64,000 nucleotides of DNA from Paraburkholderia lacunae (GTDB lineage: Bacteria > Pseudomonadota > Gammaproteobacteria > Burkholderiales > Burkholderiaceae). The position numbers were made by a program, and so were the translations under genes. This document shows positions 24,086 to 31,785 of the stretch, piece by piece (position 1 is the first letter of the stretch; every line of letters starts with the position of its first letter). The stretch lies in contig NZ_QHKS01000027.1 in NCBI RefSeq assembly GCF_003353175.1, positions 1 to 64,000 on the forward strand. Direction: 5' to 3'. The notes below the pieces were generated by a model. The model did no database searches. It was given only the letters and a program-made list of their open reading frames with translations, and was not told the DNA's origin.

Positions 24086-25424
24086 CACACGAAGGCCCTC
24101 GCAGCGCCCGCGCACACTTTGCGCGGCGCTGACCGTTGCCCTGACCCTGACGCTTGCGGGCGGCGGTATACGGCTCGCACATGCGCAAGCGCGTTTCGAG
24201 TTCGCGATCATCGCCGGCACGATGCAAAGTCCCGCGGACGAAGCGCCGACACAACGGCTGATCGACGCGATCGGCCGTGACCGCGAGATATCTTTCGTCG
24301 TCTACGACGGCAACCTGAAGGGCGCGAAAGAAGCTTGCCGCGACGCGTTATACGAACGGCGTCACGCGCTGCTCGAAACGTCGCGGCCCGCCCTCTTCTT
24401 CATTCCGGGCCAACACGACTGGACCGACTGCGGCACCGCCGAGGCCGGCGGCTTCGATCCGGTCGAACGGCTCGATCAGCTGCGCCAGACGCTGTTCGGC
24501 GACGCCACGTCGATGGGCCAGAACCCGATCGCGTTGACGCGCGAAAGCGAGGTGTCGCGCTTTCGCCCGTTTCGCGAGAACGTGCGCTGGCAAGTTGGCG
24601 ATACGGTTTTCGTCGGCCTGAATGCGCCGAGTCCTAACAATCACTATCTGACGGCGGGCGGGCGCAACGGCGAATTCGAAGATCGTGTGATCGCCAACGC
24701 GTTCTGGCTCGAACATGCCGCCGAATACGCGAAACGGCGCGACGCGCGCGCGATTGTCGTGTTCATTCAGGGCGATCCCGAGGCGGAGCGTTACGAACGG
24801 CCTGACCGTTTCGCATGGCTGCGCTTTACGCGCAACGCGCGCCGGGACGGCTTTCTGGAATTCAAACGCAGCCTTGTCAAACTCGCGCAGATTTTTCACG
24901 GACCGGTGCTGCTGATTCATTGCGACGACGAGCGCGCGAGCGCCGGCTTCGTGATCGATCAGCCGTTACGCAATGACAAGGGGATGCTGGTAACGAATCT
25001 CACGCGTGTCGCGCTTGCGCCGCATGATCGTCTTAACCAGTGGATTCGAATTGAAGCGGATCTCGGCAAGAAGCCGCCGTTCCGCGTAAGTGTGCGCGAC
25101 GTGCCCAAGCAGATGCCGATGCCCACGGCGCAACCGGCGCCAACGCATGAGGAGCCGGCAGCGTCGATGCCGACTGTACCGGCGCTTGGCCCCGCTTCGG
25201 AGTTGCCGCCTTTGTTGCAGATGCCGGGGCAGCCACAATTGGATCAAAAGCAGCTGGATCAGAGGCAGCTGGACCAACAGCAACTGGATCAGCAACGCCA
25301 CGCGCCGGTGGACGAAAACGGGAATGCTCCCGCCTCGACCGCCCTGCCTCATACATCAACAAGCGCACCGGGTGCGCCAGGCATTCCCGGTGCGCCGGCC
25401 AGTTCAGTGCAGCGTGGGCCCTGA
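24072..25424 (+). CDS. Exported metallophosphoesterase-like protein with QLDQ repeats
   Basis: 450 aa. Start ATG at 24072 lies inside mutS (14-base overlap), implying translational coupling. A signal peptide runs over RRPSQRPRTLCAALTVALTL to AHA near residue 39. The mature part resembles calcineurin-like phosphoesterase folds (FEFAIIAGTMQ, FVVYDGNLKG, LFFIPGQHDWTDC, VFIQGDPE, LLIHCDDE), but the His/Asp metal set is incomplete compared with the DxH...GD...GNH(D/E) standard, so activity is uncertain. The C-terminal 100 residues are low complexity: Pro/Met-rich, then QLDQK-QLDQR-QLDQQ-QLDQQ (25240-25300, a 15-bp tandem repeat), then Ala/Pro/Gly. It converges on slyD with a 21-base overlap. I do not recognise a named family. 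Confidence 0.75.
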   Translation: MRIIDTRRPSQRPRTLCAALTVALTLTLAGGGIRLAHAQARFEFAIIAGTMQSPADEAPTQRLIDAIGRDREISFVVYDGNLKGAKEACRDALYERRHALLETSRPALFFIPGQHDWTDCGTAEAGGFDPVERLDQLRQTLFGDATSMGQNPIALTRESEVSRFRPFRENVRWQVGDTVFVGLNAPSPNNHYLTAGGRNGEFEDRVIANAFWLEHAAEYAKRRDARAIVVFIQGDPEAERYERPDRFAWLRFTRNARRDGFLEFKRSLVKLAQIFHGPVLLIHCDDERASAGFVIDQPLRNDKGMLVTNLTRVALAPHDRLNQWIRIEADLGKKPPFRVSVRDVPKQMPMPTAQPAPTHEEPAASMPTVPALGPASELPPLLQMPGQPQLDQKQLDQRQLDQQQLDQQRHAPVDENGNAPASTALPHTSTSAPGAPGIPGAPASSVQRGP

Positions 25425-25946
25425 CTTGCCGTCTTCTTCGTCGTCTTCGTCTTCGTCGAGGACTTCTAGGCCGTCAGCGCCGTGCGCATGTTCGTGCTGG
25501 ATTTCGTCTTCGGTTGCCGGACGCACGTCTTTGACCGTCAGCGCGAAGCGCAGCGCCATGCCGGCGAGCGGATGGTTGCCGTCAAGCACGACTTTGTCTT
25601 CCGCGACGTCGGTCACCACGTAGACGAGCGAATCGAGGTCTTCGTCGCCTTCTTCCGGCGTGCCTTCGAACTGCATGCCGACTTCGAGCGGTTCCGGGAA
25701 GCGATCGCGCGGCTCGATCTTCACGAGGTCGGGATCATACTCACCGAACGCGTCTTGCGGCTCGAGCTGGATCTGGGTCTCGAAGCCGGCCTCGTGGCCG
25801 TCGAGCTCTTCCTCGATCTTGGGGAACGTGCCATCATAGCCGCCGTGCAGATAGACCATCGGCTCGTCGCTTTCTTCAATCAGATTGCCCTGCGCATCCG
25901 ACAGCTTGTAAGCGACCGACACGACGGTGTTCTTTACGATTTTCAT
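25404..25946 (-). CDS. slyD: FKBP-type peptidyl-prolyl isomerase SlyD
   Basis: 180 aa. SlyD is a chaperone and prolyl isomerase that in E. coli also delivers nickel to hydrogenase. FKBP parts (MKIVKNTVVSVAYKLSDAQG, LIEESDEPMVYLHGGYDGTF, ALRFALTVKDVRPAT) surround the inserted-flap domain (GFETQIQLEPQDAFGEYDPD, PGEGDEDLDSLVYV-like region). The C-terminal tail is short, with HEHAHG then an acidic run, so metal binding would be weaker than the Cys/His-rich E. coli tail. GGAG 7 bases before the ATG at 25946 supports the start; the frame upstream to 26078 is not SlyD-like. Divergent from the ribosomal oxygenase, 32 bases apart. Confidence 0.93.
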   Translation of the reverse strand: MKIVKNTVVSVAYKLSDAQGNLIEESDEPMVYLHGGYDGTFPKIEEELDGHEAGFETQIQLEPQDAFGEYDPDLVKIEPRDRFPEPLEVGMQFEGTPEEGDEDLDSLVYVVTDVAEDKVVLDGNHPLAGMALRFALTVKDVRPATEDEIQHEHAHGADGLEVLDEDEDDEEDGKSGPTLH

Positions 25947-25970
25947 TCGATTCTCCAGAATACAACTCAC

Positions 25971-25976
25971 ATTATA
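25971..25976 (-). promoter_or_regulatory. -10 of slyD inside the slyD/roxA gap
   Basis: TATAAT on the minus strand, 25 bases before the slyD ATG. It ends 2 bases before the plus-strand gene's ATG (25979), so RNA polymerase at slyD covers the start of the divergent gene. Confidence 0.6.
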
Positions 25977-25978
25977 CG

Positions 25979-27220
25979 ATGCCCAAGCGGCCCACTGACC
26001 ACCCGGCCGACACAGCTTCGGCACGGAATTCTTCACCGGCTTCAAAGCCGGTTCTGCCGCCCTCGCCTGACACGCCAACGCCGCTGCTCGGCAATCTGAC
26101 GCCGTCGCAATTCATGCGCCGCTACTGGCAGAAGAAGCCCCTGCTGATCCGCCAGGCGATCCCGAAGGTCGAGGCGCCGCTGTCGCGCGACGAATTTTTC
26201 GATCTGGCGGATAAAGACGAAGTCGAAGCGCGCCTGATCACGCACTTTCGCAATAAATGGCAACTGGAGCACGGCCCGTTCGCGGCCGACGAACTGCCGT
26301 CGGTCACGCAGCGCGCATGGACGCTGCTCGTGCAAGGCGTGGACCTTTACGACGATCGCGCGCGGGCGTTGCTCGACCGCTTCCGCTTCGTGCCGGATGC
26401 GCGCCTGGACGACCTGATGATTTCGTACGCGACCGACGGCGGCGGCGTGGGCCCGCACTTCGATTCTTATGACGTGTTTCTGTTGCAGGTCAAAGGCAAG
26501 CGCCGCTGGCGCATCGGCGCGCAGAAGGACCTGACGCTGCAGCCCGGACTGCCGTTGAAAGTTCTACAGCACTTCGAAGCGGAAGAGGAATGGCTGCTCG
26601 AGCCCGGCGACATGCTGTATCTGCCGCCGCATATCGCGCATGACGGTGTCGCGGAAGGCGAGTGCATGACCTGCTCGATCGGCTTTCGCGCGCCGTCGGC
26701 GAGCGAGCTGACCGCGCAATTCCTCTACCACCTCGCCGAGCGCGGCGAGTCGGCCGTGCAACCCAATGTGCTTTATCGCGATCCGCAGCAACCCGCTGTC
26801 GACCGGCCGGCAGAATTACCGGCGGCGCTGATCGAAAGAGTTGGAGCGATCCTTGCTGATGTCAAATGGAATGAGCAGGACATCGCATCGTTCCTCGGCT
26901 CATATCTCAGCGAACCGAAGCCGAGTGTCGTCTTCGATCCTCCGCAGCGGCCCCTCAACGAGGCCCGTTTCATCAGCCAGGCATCGAAGTCCGGCGTGCG
27001 ACTGGATCGCAAGACCAGTTTGTTGTACAACCGCCGTTTTTTCTTCGTAAATGGAGAGGAAACAGTGTTTGCTGGCGGGAAAAAGTGGTTGTTTGACCTC
27101 GCCGATCGGCGGTCTATGAGTGCGAAACGCTTTGTAACACTCTCATACGATTCGTCGGTGACAGCACTGCTGCACGAGTGGTATCGTGCGGGCTGGATAC
27201 AAGTGGGCGAGCTTGTGTAA
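25979..27220 (+). CDS. roxA: Ribosomal oxygenase (JmjC/cupin, 50S L16 arginine hydroxylase type)
   Basis: 413 aa. The family (E. coli YcfD/RoxA) uses Fe(II), O2 and 2-oxoglutarate to hydroxylate Arg81 of ribosomal protein L16. The N-terminal region RRYWQKKPLLIRQAIP, GGGVGPHFDSYDVFLLQVKG (Fe ligands H160 and D162) and LPPHIAHDGVAEG (ligand H221) fit the JmjC HxD...H scheme; the C-terminal winged domain (KTSLLYNRRFFFVNGEETVF) follows. About 35 extra Ser/Pro-rich residues precede the conserved part, and the ATG at 25979 has no ribosome-binding site, so the true start may be downstream. Target assignment is from the family, not from this sequence. Confidence 0.85.
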   Translation: MPKRPTDHPADTASARNSSPASKPVLPPSPDTPTPLLGNLTPSQFMRRYWQKKPLLIRQAIPKVEAPLSRDEFFDLADKDEVEARLITHFRNKWQLEHGPFAADELPSVTQRAWTLLVQGVDLYDDRARALLDRFRFVPDARLDDLMISYATDGGGVGPHFDSYDVFLLQVKGKRRWRIGAQKDLTLQPGLPLKVLQHFEAEEEWLLEPGDMLYLPPHIAHDGVAEGECMTCSIGFRAPSASELTAQFLYHLAERGESAVQPNVLYRDPQQPAVDRPAELPAALIERVGAILADVKWNEQDIASFLGSYLSEPKPSVVFDPPQRPLNEARFISQASKSGVRLDRKTSLLYNRRFFFVNGEETVFAGGKKWLFDLADRRSMSAKRFVTLSYDSSVTALLHEWYRAGWIQVGELV

Positions 27221-27285
27221 CTCTGCCTGCTTGTCATACCGTACTGTGAAATTTTGTATGAGAAAGACAACGTATTGACCCCGGA

Positions 27286-27318
27286 TTGATCGACTGTCAG
27301 TACGAAAGTGCATATAAT
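27286..27318 (+). promoter_or_regulatory. Candidate promoter of the Ala/Ser lipoprotein gene
   Basis: Consensus -10 TATAAT (27313-27318). TTGATC (27286-27291) is 21 bases upstream and TTGACC (27275-27280) 32 bases upstream, so neither -35 is well spaced. The transcript would start near 27325, giving a leader of about 128 bases containing a small CGCTC/GAGCG hairpin. AT-rich compared with surroundings. Confidence 0.5.
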
Positions 27319-27452
27319 TTCCGCCCAAGCCGTAGGGAAGATTCGCGCTCGCCAAAAAGAGCGTCTCCACCAGCGGCCCAGGTCGGTGTTGGAGCACATT
27401 ACCGGTATTATTTTGCGCTGTTGCTTACCTTTAACCATAAAAGGACGTGATC

Positions 27453-27713
27453 ATGAAGAAATCCCTCCTCGTAGCATCCCTGTTGGCAGCTGTGGCACTG
27501 GCTGCATGCAACAAGAGCAGCGACCAAGCTGCAGCTCCGGCTAGCGACGCAGCTGCTGCTTCGGCACCGGCTGCTGCTGCTTCGGAACCAGCTGCTGCTG
27601 CTTCGGGTGCGGCTGCTGCTGCGAGCGATGCTGCTGCTTCGGCTCCTGCCGCTGCTTCGGACGCAGGCGCTGCTGCTTCGGCTGCTGCTCCGGCTTCGGG
27701 CGCAAGCCAGTAA
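27453..27713 (+). CDS. Small Ala/Ser-rich lipoprotein
   Basis: 86 aa. A type II signal peptide (KKSLLVASLLAAVALAA) ends in a lipobox with the acylated Cys at residue 19; N-K after Cys suggests sorting to the outer membrane. After CNKSSDQ the mature protein is built almost only of A, S, P, D, E and G in loosely repeated AAASDAAASAP units, encoded by many GCT codons, so it should be disordered. AAGGA at 27441-27445 places the ATG at 27453 rather than the in-frame GTG at 27447. It is monocistronic between a promoter and a double terminator, like an abundant small lipoprotein. No function known to me. Confidence 0.85.
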   Translation: MKKSLLVASLLAAVALAACNKSSDQAAAPASDAAAASAPAAAASEPAAAASGAAAAASDAAASAPAAASDAGAAASAAAPASGASQ

Positions 27714-27751
27714 GCTGTCGCATAGGGTTCGCCTCTGGGCGAAAACTGTAT

Positions 27752-27818
27752 CGGGAAATCAAGGTGATTTCCCGGACAGTAAGGCAAAACGCCACGGATT
27801 CACATCCGTGGCGTTTTG
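27752..27818. terminator. Tandem hairpins, second one a bidirectional terminator
   Basis: First hairpin: CGGGAAATCA (27752-27761)/TGATTTCCCG (27765-27774) with AGG loop. Second: CAAAACGCCACGGAT (27785-27799)/ATCCGTGGCGTTTTG (27804-27818), perfect 15 bp with TCAC loop and T-runs on both strands. It ends the lipoprotein gene (plus) and the helicase gene (minus). Confidence 0.9.
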
Positions 27819-27851
27819 TCATTTAAGGGCCGTTTTTTATAACGGCGCCCA

Positions 27852-30134
27852 CTACGTCGTTGACTGAGCCGGCGTTGCATTCTCTTCAAAAAACTCGCGC
27901 ACAACATCGATCTCGCGAGTGCGTTTGAATGGCGGCAGGCTCTGCCAGATACGGCGCCCATACGGCTTGTCGACGAGCCGGGTATCGCAGATCATCAGCA
28001 CGCCGCGATCGGTCTCAGCGCGAATCAGGCGCCCTGCGCCCTGCTTGAGCGTAATCACAGCCTGCGGCAACTGATGAACGGCGAACGGGCTCAACCCTTT
28101 CTTCGTCAGCGCGTCGAGCCGCGCCGACAACACCGGATCGTCAGGCGGCGCGAATGGCAGCTTGTCGATCACGACCAGCGACAGCGCATCGCCGCGCACA
28201 TCCACACCTTCCCAGAAACTCTGACTGCCCACCAGAATCGCATTGCCGTAGGAGCGGAAGCGGTCGAGCAACTCCGTGCGGCTCGCGTCGCCCTGTACGA
28301 GCAACGGGTAATTCCAGCCACGCGCTTCGATCGTATCGCGCAGCTTGGCCGAGATACGGTCGACCGCGCGCAGCGTCGTGCACAGCATGAACACGCCGCC
28401 ACCCGATGCTTCGATCGCGGGCAACGCGGCGTCGAACACGGCGTCGGTGAACATCGGTGACGAAGGCTGCGGCAAATTGCGAGGTACGTACAGGAGCCCT
28501 TGCGTCGGGTAGTCGAAAGGACTCGGCAGCGTCATCGAACGTTTCGCATTCAGGCCCATCTGCGCCGCGTAGTGCGTGAAGTCGCCGCGCACCGACAAGG
28601 TGGCCGACGTGAAGATCCATGCGCGCGGCACGCCGGCACGCTGCCTGGCGAAGATCGGCGCGACCGACAGCGGTGTTTCGTGCAACTGCACCGTATGTGA
28701 AAAAACTTCGATCCAGCGCACCTTTTCATTCGGATCGACGCGTTCTCCCCTGGCATCCGCCGCGGCGGCGTCAGCGGCTTCGCGCTCGGTTTCGGTGGGC
28801 GGCGTGGTCCAGCCCGCGAGCACGCCTTGCAGTTCGCGAGCACGGCGCAAACACGCGCCGATGGATTCGGCGCGCTCGGCCTGGGCAGCCAACGCGGACG
28901 CCAATGCATCGAGTTCGGTTTCGAGCGTTTCGAGCGCGGGGAACAGCGGATGATCGTCGGGCAACTGACCAATCGACAGGCGCACCGAGTCTTCCTTGAA
29001 AGCGAGCCGCACGTCGCGCGCCGCGCGTTCGAGCGTCGCGCCCAGCTTCACCCAATCGATCGCCTCGCGCGCATGGCCCAAGCCTTCCGCCACCGAATCA
29101 CGTGCGAGCTCGAGAAACTGCGCGGTCGACAGCGTCTCGCCGAAGAACAGCGTTGCGGTCTCCGGCAATTGATGCGCTTCGTCGAAGATGATCGTGTTGG
29201 CCGTGGGCAGCAATTCAGCCATGCCGGTATCGCGCAACATGATGTCGGCGAAAAACAGATGGTGATTGACCACCACGATATCGGCTTGCTGCGCCTCGCG
29301 CCGCGCCTGCATCACGAAGCACTCCTTGTAATGCGGGCACTCCTGGCCGAGACAATTGTCACGAGTCGACGTCACCATCGACCACACCGCCGCCGTTTCC
29401 GGCACGCTCGCGAGCTCGGCCTTGTCGCCGGTACGCGTGATCTTCGCGAAGCGGACGATGTCCTGCAGATACGAGGTTTCCTGACGCGAAGGCAGGCGTC
29501 CGTTGTCCGCGGTGCGCTGCAGGTAGTAATGGCACAGGTAGTTCGCACGACCTTTGAGCATCGCGACCGACACCGGCACGGCCAGCGCATCCCGCACGGT
29601 CGGAATATCGCGCTGAAAGAGCTGATCCTGCAAGTGCTTGGTACCGGTGGAGACGATCACCTTACCGCCCCACAGCATGGCGGGCACCAGATACGCATAG
29701 GTCTTGCCGGTGCCCGTCCCCGCCTCGACGATCAGCGTGTTTTCGCTGCCGTCGTGACCGCACGCTTCCTCGGTTGCCGAAGCTTCGCCGGCCGCAGAAG
29801 CTTCGGCTGCACCCTGCGCCGGCAGACGCCGCGCGGGACGCTTCTGCGCTTCGAACATCGCGGGCTCGGGCATGGCGCGGCCCGATGCCTCCATAGCCGC
29901 GGCCACGGCGCGCGCCATTTCGATCTGCGACGCGCGCGGTCGGTAACCGTCGATCTGACGCGCAAGCAGGCCGTCGGCGGCGAAGATATCGTCGAGCTCG
30001 GCGACGCGGCGCGGATTCAGCGCGGCGGCCAAGGTGGGCGCGCCGGCGCGGGCCGGCGCAGTGCCGGCCGCGGCGGCGTCATCGTCCGGGCTCGCGAGGG
30101 ATGAAGTTGCAAGCGGTGAATTCAAGGCAAGCAT
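27852..30134 (-). CDS. DinG/YoaA-family ATP-dependent DNA helicase (XPD-like)
   Basis: About 760 aa. Superfamily 2 helicase: Walker A EAGTGTGKTYAYLVP, motif Ia STGTKHLQDQL, DEAH box IFDEAHQLPE, and C-terminal motifs GSQSFWEGVDV and QGAGRLIRAETDRG. Four cysteines in NCLGQECPHYKECF with the upstream region form the iron-sulphur cluster site of XPD/DinG helicases. Such enzymes unwind 5' to 3' and help at replication-transcription conflicts and DNA repair. An Ala/Glu-rich insert (about residues 85-115) interrupts the N-terminal part before Walker A. I use ATG at 30134; an in-frame TTG at 30143 is equally possible and neither has a clear ribosome-binding site. Confidence 0.9.
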   Translation of the reverse strand: MLALNSPLATSSLASPDDDAAAAGTAPARAGAPTLAAALNPRRVAELDDIFAADGLLARQIDGYRPRASQIEMARAVAAAMEASGRAMPEPAMFEAQKRPARRLPAQGAAEASAAGEASATEEACGHDGSENTLIVEAGTGTGKTYAYLVPAMLWGGKVIVSTGTKHLQDQLFQRDIPTVRDALAVPVSVAMLKGRANYLCHYYLQRTADNGRLPSRQETSYLQDIVRFAKITRTGDKAELASVPETAAVWSMVTSTRDNCLGQECPHYKECFVMQARREAQQADIVVVNHHLFFADIMLRDTGMAELLPTANTIIFDEAHQLPETATLFFGETLSTAQFLELARDSVAEGLGHAREAIDWVKLGATLERAARDVRLAFKEDSVRLSIGQLPDDHPLFPALETLETELDALASALAAQAERAESIGACLRRARELQGVLAGWTTPPTETEREAADAAAADARGERVDPNEKVRWIEVFSHTVQLHETPLSVAPIFARQRAGVPRAWIFTSATLSVRGDFTHYAAQMGLNAKRSMTLPSPFDYPTQGLLYVPRNLPQPSSPMFTDAVFDAALPAIEASGGGVFMLCTTLRAVDRISAKLRDTIEARGWNYPLLVQGDASRTELLDRFRSYGNAILVGSQSFWEGVDVRGDALSLVVIDKLPFAPPDDPVLSARLDALTKKGLSPFAVHQLPQAVITLKQGAGRLIRAETDRGVLMICDTRLVDKPYGRRIWQSLPPFKRTREIDVVREFFEENATPAQSTT

Positions 30135-30188
30135 TTCCTGCAAAGTCCGGCGCGTGCGACGCGACCCGGCGCCTGCCAGGCCGCGAAC

Positions 30189-30407
30189 TCAGGCGCGCGC
30201 GTCCGGTTCGAGCTGCAATTGCAGCAAGATGATGGTGTCCTTGACTTTGAGTTTGCGCTTTTTCAGGCGCTGCAACTCGAAGTCGTCGATGCCGGGCTCA
30301 TCCGACATTCGGTCGATCAAACGATCGAGCCCACTATGCTCCGATTCCAGTTGCAGAATTCGGTCGCGAAGTGTGTTCGCGTCGATGACGTGATGTTGAT
30401 CGCGCAT
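30189..30407 (-). CDS. YdcH/DUF465-family small protein
   Basis: 72 aa with a strong AGGAGG ribosome-binding site before the ATG at 30407. The DUF465 (YdcH) pattern is clear: a helical hairpin with DRILQLESEHSGLDRLIDRM followed by ELQRLKKRKLKVKDTI. It should form a short coiled coil; its role is unknown. It lies 45 bases upstream of the helicase gene on the same strand and is possibly cotranscribed with it. Confidence 0.9.
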   Translation of the reverse strand: MRDQHHVIDANTLRDRILQLESEHSGLDRLIDRMSDEPGIDDFELQRLKKRKLKVKDTIILLQLQLEPDARA

Positions 30408-30545
30408 GCTCGCCTCCTCTCGTGAGCGGCACGGGCTGTGTGGTTCAACCCGATGCCTGAGGTTGCTATCCGGCTTAAAACGCGTTACGGCGACTACTAC
30501 CCTGCTACAACCCAGCTGGCGCCAGCTACAGCGCGACTACTGCCC

Positions 30546-31511
30546 TTATTGCTGTTGCTGCTTTTGCTGCTGTTCGAGTTGCTGCTGCTGTTTCAACTGG
30601 TCCTGGCGTTTCTGTTCGGCCTTCTCGGCCGCCTGCTTCTGACGCGCCTCGACGTCGGCCTTGTGTTGCGCCGCGTCGGCCTGCTTCTTCTCGAAGCTCT
30701 GCTGTTTCTGGACGCGCTCCTGGGCCTTTTGCGCAGCCTGCCGATGCGCCTCGTCGAGCTTGCGCTGGAAGTCGGCCTGCTTCTGATCGTAGGCCTGGCT
30801 GTTGGCTGCGGCTTGCGACGGGCTGATGCCGCGCTGCGCCTGATCCAGCGCGTGCTGACGCTGCTTTTCCTGATAGGCCTGCGCGTTGGCGCTGCGCTGC
30901 GGCGCCTCGGCTGCGCGCTGCGCCTGATCGAGCTGATGCTGACGCTGCTTGTCCTCGTACGCCTGCGCGTTACGCGTGTCCTCCGCGGCGCGCTGCGGCG
31001 CGTTCGCTTCGTCCTGCGCGCGTTTGAGCGCCGCCTGTTCGTCACGCTGACGGGCCCGCGCCGCGCGTTGCTCGCCGTCGAGCGCGAGTTGCTCCTTGCG
31101 AATGTCGGCCTGCACCACACGCATCTTGTCGCGCGCCTTGCCGAGGCAGTAGTTCACCAGGAACTTGCTATAACAATCGTGCTCGGCGACGGCGTAGCGG
31201 TCGTTGTTCTCCTCGCTGCGCTGGTCCAGGACTTTTTGCCGCGCTTCGAAGCTGTTGGCGGAGATCTCCGCGCTGTCGGCACCCGTATTGTCCACAGCGC
31301 CCGAAGCCTGCGCGCTGGAAGCGGCCGCCGGCGCGAGACCACCCGCGGCCAACCCCGCACTGCCGCCGATCGGCGCTGCGGGCTGTTGCTGCGCCGAGGC
31401 CGGCGCACATACGGCGATCGAGGCGGTAATCGAGGCGGCGATGGCGCACGACACAAAAGTCGTCCCATTGGACATGCGCGCGAACGTGAACACGGATCGC
31501 GCCGCCGACAT
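30546..31511 (-). CDS. Exported coiled-coil repeat protein with poly-Q tail
   Basis: About 321 aa. From ATG 31511 it has a signal peptide with a basic start (SAARSVFTFAR), a hydrophobic core and APASA cleavage near residue 40. Residues about 90-140 carry two Cys (EHDCYSKFLVNYCLGKARDK). The rest is charged, helical and Gln/Ala/Lys-rich, with a 28-residue unit (QAYEDKQRQHQLDQAQRAAE / QAYQEKQRQHALDQAQRGIS / QAYDQKQADFQRKLDEAHRQ) in three copies, ending in a Gln-rich tail. It should be a periplasmic coiled coil. Start is uncertain: TTG 31610, ATG 31511 and ATG 31475 are in frame without ribosome-binding sites, and a -10 at 31642-31650 fits the longest form. Function unknown. Confidence 0.75.
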   Translation of the reverse strand: MSAARSVFTFARMSNGTTFVSCAIAASITASIAVCAPASAQQQPAAPIGGSAGLAAGGLAPAAASSAQASGAVDNTGADSAEISANSFEARQKVLDQRSEENNDRYAVAEHDCYSKFLVNYCLGKARDKMRVVQADIRKEQLALDGEQRAARARQRDEQAALKRAQDEANAPQRAAEDTRNAQAYEDKQRQHQLDQAQRAAEAPQRSANAQAYQEKQRQHALDQAQRGISPSQAAANSQAYDQKQADFQRKLDEAHRQAAQKAQERVQKQQSFEKKQADAAQHKADVEARQKQAAEKAEQKRQDQLKQQQQLEQQQKQQQQ

Positions 31512-31641
31512 AAGCGAAGTGAGTAGCGACAGCGGCAAAAGTGACGGCAATTGTGACAAGCGAGAGACCAAGCGGGAGCCCAGGCGGTTGAGGAACAAGG
31601 AGATCGGCAACGTCGTAGATCGTCAACGGAACATGCCTGAA

Positions 31642-31650
31642 ATTCTATCA
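31642..31650 (-). promoter_or_regulatory. Extended -10 upstream of the coiled-coil gene
   Basis: TGATAGAAT on the minus strand (TG-A-TAGAAT). The expected start of transcription is near 31635. It lies back to back with the tex leader, where GGCATTT (31670-31676)/AAATGCC (31683-31689) forms a hairpin. Confidence 0.5.
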
Positions 31651-31785
31651 CCCTGCGATTGAGCCCTTTGGCATTTATGGCAAAATGCCCCGCTTCAGCA
31701 ACCTGGCCGCAGTGCGCACGCCCGGCGTGCCCCGACGTGTCGTAGCGCGGCCTTTGATTGAGTCCGGCAGGAACACCAAGACCTT

